A model generated the notes under the pieces. It did no database searches. It was given only the letters and a program-made list of their open reading frames with translations, and was not told the DNA's origin. A DNA stretch of 64,000 nt from Pachypanchax playfairii. Its lineage: Eukaryota; Chordata; Actinopteri; Cyprinodontiformes; Aplocheilidae. The DNA lies in contig SSNP01000041.1 in the NCBI GenBank assembly GCA_006937955.1, positions 3,779,572-3,843,571 on the forward strand. The letters are read 5' to 3'. A program made the position numbers and the translations under genes. Shown piece by piece: positions 59,001 through 64,000 of the stretch (its first letter is position 1; each line of letters opens with the position of its first letter).

Positions 59001-60785
59001 TTTCAAGTTTAATTTGTTTGGACACACACTGGAAAGTCTGAGTAGCATTACTGTTCATATTGAGCTCTTGGCCTCTTATTAGCTTTATTTTGCATAATAT
59101 TCTGTTGTATTTGGGTTGAGGGTGATTAGTTTGGGCTGTTCAATAAAAAATTGGCCATGTAGTGCCTTTTCAAAGTTGTTTTTAAATTTCTTGGAATATC
59201 TGTATCACTCTTATTGAGTAAGTGTTTTAAAAGTGTATTATTTTACAGTATAAACACAGGATATTGCTTTGTCATCCAAAGTTTCCAGTAAATTCCACCC
59301 ATAGTGGCCTCTAGGGTTGTATAATTTTTTTCCATCACTCTTTTTGATTGTGTACAAATGAAGCAATATTTGGTTCCTGCGGCCACGTAGCTGAGTAGGT
59401 TCAGCAACCCACCATCCCCTCCCCTACTCCCACCCTCCTCCCTGAAGCCAAGCCCTTTTCTTGTTTATACACAATGGACAACATTGTTAAAAGACAAGGC
59501 TCTGTGAGACCTTTGAACATCAAACAAATAATTTTTGGTTTAGCTTGAACAGCCAAACATAAACTCTCAGAGCAAAGTGATTCATGTTGAAATAGACTAC
59601 AGGTTTCTGTATACTGTGTTTTGAGAATGTCAACGTAAGCACCCCGGAGAACTCGAATAACCGGCCTTTTTTCAAGAAGAGTCAATGAAGTATTTTCCCA
59701 GGTAACCTTTTCGGTTCGACCTGTCCGGTCTGTACTCTGACTCTCGCCCAATAACTCCTGGAGATACTAAGGCACCCCCTTGACTCTGAACAGGAAAAGT
59801 AGGTATTGATGATGACTGGCTGACCTTTTCAGTTCAGTTCTGGCTTCAACCGATTTGATGGCCTAAAATTGTCTGGACTTTTAAAATGTTCCCTACACAA
59901 AGCAAGTTTCTAAAACTTTATTTGCAAAAGTTTTGATATGTTGAGTGTCAAACTGTGGTGTTTAACACTATCTCTCCCTGTTGTAGAGCAATCAGTGGTG
60001 GAGCTGAGAGTGTGGTTCCAGAGATGGCCGTCTCACGTTTCAAAACTTTTGTAAATAAAGCTTTTGAAACTCAGTCAGAATTTCTATGATCAAGTAAACA
60101 CAACTTTGGCTTAAATACTTGCCATGGACGAGGCAACAGACAAGGTCAGGACAGACAGGCTGATCAAAACCATGGAATTCAATATCCAAAACAGGTTCTA
60201 TGAGGGAGACTGAGTATGTTGAAGCAGAAGCAAGATGGATATGCACTGTGAGAAAACTGAGGACTTTGACAAAACAGACAATAGCAAGACAGACAATCTG
60301 GCACTGGATGAGTGACATAGCCTATGGGGTGAGTAACACAGGTGAGAAATGTGCATAATTAGGGAGTGCAGCTGCACAGCATGGGACTGATTACATGACA
60401 TGACAGGATCAAACTGATAGTGTGACATTTCTGTAAGGTTACAGAGAAGCGTTGGTATGTCTCAGCAGGCATAATCAAACCACAGCCACAGAGTCAGAGT
60501 GTCAGCTGATTGTCTTCAGTCAGTGAAGATGAGCTAAGTAGAGACGTGTCTACTGGAGGACATTGACTCTATATCTCATCACCACTCAGGCTCTATTGTT
60601 TCCATAAAAGAGTTCAGCACACATACAGACACACAAAATACCCAATACAACTACAGGCGGAGGGCTAAACACCTCTTTAGACTCGGGACCCTTTTGGAAG
60701 GCAGCTTGTGTTTGTTCTGCTGGGGTGGTTGATTGTCACGAAACCATCAAGAAGTCTTTTTTTTATCTTCTAACAACTGAAACTA
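56080..60785. other. long non-coding stretch
   Basis: No gene is supported. A CpG-containing patch at 56150-56260 (GGCATGCGAGCGCTGGC, GGTCGCGAGCC) is short and unassigned. A scrap of SINE-like family D occurs at about 59750-59820. Otherwise unique sequence with normal simple repeats. Confidence 0.55.
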
Positions 60786-61763
60786 CCGTATTTTCCGCAC
60801 TGTAAGGCGCATCAGATTATAAGGCGCACCTTCAATTAATTTTTAAAACTGTGTTCATATATAGGCGTACCACACTATAAGGCACATAGAATAGTAACTA
60901 CTATAGTGGCTGGGGTGGTGTTATGCAAATATTCTATTCTATTATTACCGTAATAGAATATAAACAAACGTAGTTAGTGCATTCACAAACGTGAAGAGGA
61001 ACTTTTACGTCTTTACTGAATCAGGGAAAAGAAGCAGTCTGATACCGCTATGGTAGATTAAACATGGTGCAATCAAAATATAGTAACTCTCGAAATAGTG
61101 CAAAGCAATAACAATATAACAATAACTCAACGTTCAAACATTAATGTCCATATTCACAATATCTCCCAGCCTTGTTCAGTCATAAACACGTAAATCTCAC
61201 TTTTTCAGTTCATTCGTCATCCACAAATCCCTCGAATTCTTAATCTTCAGTGTCTGAGTTTAACAGTAGGGCATGTACGGCATTTAGGGGTCCCGGTTCC
61301 ATCACATCAAACTCGTCATTATCTGAGTCAGTGTCACTGCTGTTGTCTGGCAGTTCAGTGACCTTTCCTGCCTTTGTAAAAGCTCAGACCACAGTTGTGG
61401 CTGATATACTTATCAGCCCAGGCATCCACGACCCATTGGCAGATTTTGGCGTAAGTCGTGTGGCGCTGTCTTCAGGTGAACGTGTGCTCACCTACGGTCA
61501 TCCACCGCTCCCACGCAGTTCGCAGTCTAGCTTTGACAGCCCTGTTCACGCCATTATCCAGCGGCTGGAGTTCTTTAGTCAATCCACCCAGAATGACGGC
61601 AAGCACCGAATTAGTATGCTTCTAACTTGTACCGTAGCCCCCTGACTATGGTAGCCTAACCAAAAATGATCCATACACAAGGTGCATCGGATTATAAGGC
61701 GCACTGTTGGTTTTTGAGAAAATTAATGGCTTTTAGATGTGCCTTATATTGCGGAAAATACAG
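60786..61763 (-). mobile_element. pogo/Tigger-type transposon relic
   Basis: Bounded by TA (60784-60785 and 61764-61765), with inverted ends CCGTATTTTCCGCACTGTAA and (reverse complement of right) CTGTATTTTCCGCAATATAA, followed on both sides by AAGGCGCA-type subterminal repeats. The 978-bp element carries only the C-terminal part of a transposase on the minus strand, so most of the coding region is deleted. TA target and CNGTATTTTCCGC ends fit the Tc1/mariner-pogo group. Confidence 0.82.
61210..61606 (-). pseudogene. pogo-superfamily transposase, C-terminal remnant
   Basis: Minus-strand translation gives VILGGLTKELQPLDNGVNRA, then KARLRTAWERWMTVGEHTFT, then AKICQWVVDAWADK. These match the C-terminal region of pogo/Tigger-like DDE transposases, in particular the 'GGLTK.LQPLD..VN..FK' block. 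A TGA follows EHTFT. After a frame change comes an acidic tail (DTDSDNDEFDVMEPGPLNAV) with another in-frame TAA before EFEGFVDDE and the terminal TGA at 61210. The DNA-binding N-terminus and most of the catalytic domain are absent. Dead copy. Confidence 0.8.
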
Positions 61764-61765
61764 TA

Positions 61766-62044
61766 CTCATTCTTAAATCTTTTCTAAGTTTGCTAATTTG
61801 TACAGTTTCCAAACAGAGCTTAAAAAACCAAACATTTTTGATCACATAAAAAATTTGATTTATTTCTCTTTCATAACTATATCTATTTTAAACAAAATCA
61901 AATAATATTCCTTTCTTGCTTTTCACTTCTTGTTTCTAATTAAAAAATCAAATTAACACAACATGCATTGACTAAAAAACAAGTCACTGTTTCCATTTTT
62001 TGATTGTCAATTGAAAGTGAAAATAACAAATGATACACAGATTT
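61766..62044. other. AT-rich spacer
   Basis: No feature recognised. Confidence 0.5.
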
Positions 62045-62170
62045 CCAAGCACCTGGAGAAACCCTATGCATGTACAGTTAGAACATAGAAACTCCATGGA
62101 GAAATGTTCTAGCTGAGTGGCCCAGGGAGTCAAACCAAAGACCTTGTAGGTAACAGTGCTACCCACTGCT
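62045..62170 (-). repeat. SINE-like family D, 5' fragment
   Basis: On the minus strand the head GTAGCACTGTTACCTACAAGG, a B-box-like GGTTTGACTCCC and GGAGTTTCTATGTTC are recognisable. The 3' half is missing. Confidence 0.55.
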
Positions 62171-62194
62171 TGACCATGGAGCCCAAATCTAAAA

Positions 62195-62654
62195 ACAATT
62201 ATCTTAGACTATACATTCTGTTACTGCTTCTACGAACTCACCTATAGTCATGAGCTCTGAATCCTGACCAAAAGAGGGAGATCCCAGATTTAAGTGGCTG
62301 AAATGAGCTTCCTCTGTTGGTTGGTCAGGCTCAGCCATACAGATTGGATGAGAAGCTCCATCATCTGGGTGGAGCTTGAAATAGAACTGCTGCTCCTCAA
62401 CATCGAAAGGAGTCAGCTGAGGTGGTTCAGGTATCTGATTGGGATGTCTCCTGGTCATCTCCTTATGGAGGTTTTCAGAGCATGTTCAACTGGAAGGAGA
62501 CCCCCCCCCCCCCCCCCCCTCCCCAGGCAGACCCAGAATTTGCTGGATGGATTATAGATCTTCCCTGGCCTTGGAATATCTCAGGATATCCCTAGGAGGA
62601 GCTGGAGTGGGGTGACGGATGTCTGGGCTTCCTGCTACCCAACACTGGATATGC
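62195..62654 (+). pseudogene. RTE/Rex3-like ORF2 C-terminus and 3' end
   Basis: The plus strand reads AEMSFLCWLVRL, then LLLNIERSQLRWFRYLIGM, then EVFRACSTGRRP. These correspond to the RTE/Rex3 C-terminal 'AEMSFLRRVAGL..LLLRIERSQLRWLGHLVRM..EVFRACPTGRRP'. A 19-C run (62501-62519) replaces the usual arginine/proline codons. After GGAGCTGGAGTGGGGTGACG comes TCTGGGCTTCCTGC and then the GGAT array, the expected Rex3 3' tail. Upstream ORF2 is missing (5' truncation) and stops occur upstream of AEMSF. Confidence 0.78.
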
Positions 62655-62748
62655 GGATGGATGGATGGATGGATGGATGGATGGATGGATGGATGGATGG
62701 ATGGATGGATGGATGGATGGATGGATGGATGGATGGATGGATGGATGG
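62655..62748. repeat. (GGAT)n array, expanded RTE/Rex3 tail
   Basis: About 23 perfect GGAT units directly follow the LINE 3' end. Rex3 elements are known to end in GATG repeats, so this is a retroposon tail that grew into a microsatellite. Confidence 0.93.
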
Positions 62749-64000
62749 TAAAATATGTATGTTGTTGTAGGGGTATTTAAAAACTAATGTGCTAACCACA
62801 TTTCTCATAACACCACAATATTATTATATTTAAACTCAACTGATGTTGTAATGGTACCTTTGTGTTTGGGTATATTAGGTTCATTATAAAGTGTTTCAAT
62901 TGGAAGACTTTCATCATATCCCTAAATTGCACAAAGCTGCAGTTTCATTGCTGATGTTGACAACAAACAAGAAAAACTTACTTGCCAGGAGCAGTTTGAC
63001 TAAAAGTAGAAGGTTTTCAGATTTATTGCTTTCGAAGTGTCTCATTTACCACCAATAATTTTCAATTTTAAGGATTTGCAAAACCAATGAGGTCATTTAT
63101 CAATCTGAAAATATTGGTTATTTATATAATTTCCTGTTTTATTTTTGTTGATTATAGCTAAAAAATTTGATCAAATTGCAGTTTCATCAGAAATTAAGGT
63201 GGAAACAGCTTTCTGAGGACTTAATAACTTTCCATAATTTAAACATTAGCATTAAAAACAAACATTTGGTTTTATACATGACTGAAGGGCTCAAAAGAAG
63301 GCTCAGTTTTGTCCATCAGTTTATATTACTCCATGTGTGAGTGAATCTGTGCGGATCCACAAAGGAAAAATAATGTAAGTAAAATGAAATAACACGTGTT
63401 TATTTCACAATTTTTAATTCACTGCAACACTAACAGACAAAGGTTTCACCGTTTGAGTCTAACCCTGATTCCTGTCTTACAGAAAAGCCGGATATCATCC
63501 TACTGAGTGATGACTGAAAAGGCAGCTCATTTGTTTGAGTGTAGCAGCCGATCAGGATCATCAAACATGACATTATCATGCTCAGATATTGTTCCAGACA
63601 TTTTACACACTTACACAACTGCACCAGATGCAGGAAAAAAAAATGAACAGTTCTTTTTAAATACGCATGTTCAGATTTTTCACCGAGTCTTCCCTCTCTC
63701 CAAACTGGCTCAAACATTTAAAATTACTCAGTAAAATTAAAATAAAAGTACAACAATAACAATTTATTCCATGTTGGGTATTTACATACGCTTAAAGTAA
63801 AGAATAGTGTAGAACCTGCCACTTTTCTTTCATGGCTCAAAGAAAAACAAAGAAATTAGATTGTCATCAGCGGCAGCAAAAAGAATTGCACTTCTTCTTT
63901 AGGTATTCTTCTTTTCAATCAGTCTGATTTTATGAAAAACAGAGCAAAAGAACCAAACACTTAACACAGGAAACATGACATGACATGACAACATTGCTCT
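62749..64000. other. AT-rich non-coding stretch
   Basis: No gene or recognised repeat. A short ACATGACATGACATGAC repeat lies at about 63973-63990, near the window end. Confidence 0.6.

Noticed and set aside
61250..61645. 131-codon plus-strand frame
   Set aside because: Shadow of the pogo transposase remnant, which is recognisable on the minus strand.
62294..62557. 87-codon frame as a host gene
   Set aside because: It is the C-terminal part of an RTE/Rex3 ORF2 with a poly-C insertion, not a gene.

Overview
The window reads as vertebrate, most likely teleost fish, non-coding DNA: one long AT-rich intergenic or intronic stretch. No host protein-coding gene, rRNA, tRNA or CRISPR array can be supported in the 64 kb. 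The open frames are short, lack credible exon/splice structure, and where they are recognisable they lie inside transposable elements. The fish assignment rests on the repeat mixture: decayed L2-like and RTE/Rex3-like LINEs (one with the GATG-type tail typical of Rex3), a tRNA-headed SINE, a pogo-type relic with 'CCGCACTGTAAGGCGCA'-style ends, and several TTAA- or TTA-flanked MITE families. A single 10-N gap sits in a poly-C run at 43.19 kb.

Layout. 0-1 kb: a CpG-richer MITE-like block with a perfect 19-bp hairpin and a 3x20-bp tandem repeat. 3-5 kb: an RTE reverse-transcriptase fragment, then a solo LTR with a clean 5-bp target duplication. 6-14 kb: three copies of MITE family A, an element with perfect 18-bp terminal inverted repeats (8.5-9.0 kb), an L2-like endonuclease relic (10.8 kb), a longer L2-like ORF2 relic (12.1-13.0 kb) and MITE family B (13.5-14.2 kb). 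14-34 kb: mostly unique AT-rich sequence with a polypyrimidine tract (16 kb), a PIF/Harbinger-like MITE (17.5 kb), a partial MITE A (22.3 kb) and LINE or SINE-like scraps. 34-35 kb: a 1.1-kb TTAAAGG-ended element. 35-53 kb: sparse repeats (MITE A at 39.9, 42.5 and 48.5 kb, an LTR-like block at 48 kb) between islands of non-repetitive, homeobox-site-rich sequence that look like candidate conserved non-coding elements. 53-56 kb: an inverted partial MITE B, the second Harbinger-like MITE, then RTE, L2, SINE and another TIR element packed end to end. 60.8-62.8 kb: a pogo-superfamily relic and an RTE/Rex3 3' end trailing into a (GGAT)n array.

The recurrent theme is non-autonomous DNA transposons. 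Three families (A, B and the 34-kb element) share TTAA flanks and a TTAAAG start, as in Kolobok/T2-type elements. At least three, possibly four, unrelated TIR elements each carry a CpG-rich block with CCAAT boxes followed by an ATG and a short open frame. This looks like retention of the parent transposase's promoter and first codons, or capture of a host first exon. I found no convincing new enzymatic or defence system. The items most worth testing are these promoter-plus-start MITEs, the hairpin/tandem block at 0.26-0.52 kb, and the candidate regulatory islands at 45.7-47.3 and 50.4-50.7 kb.
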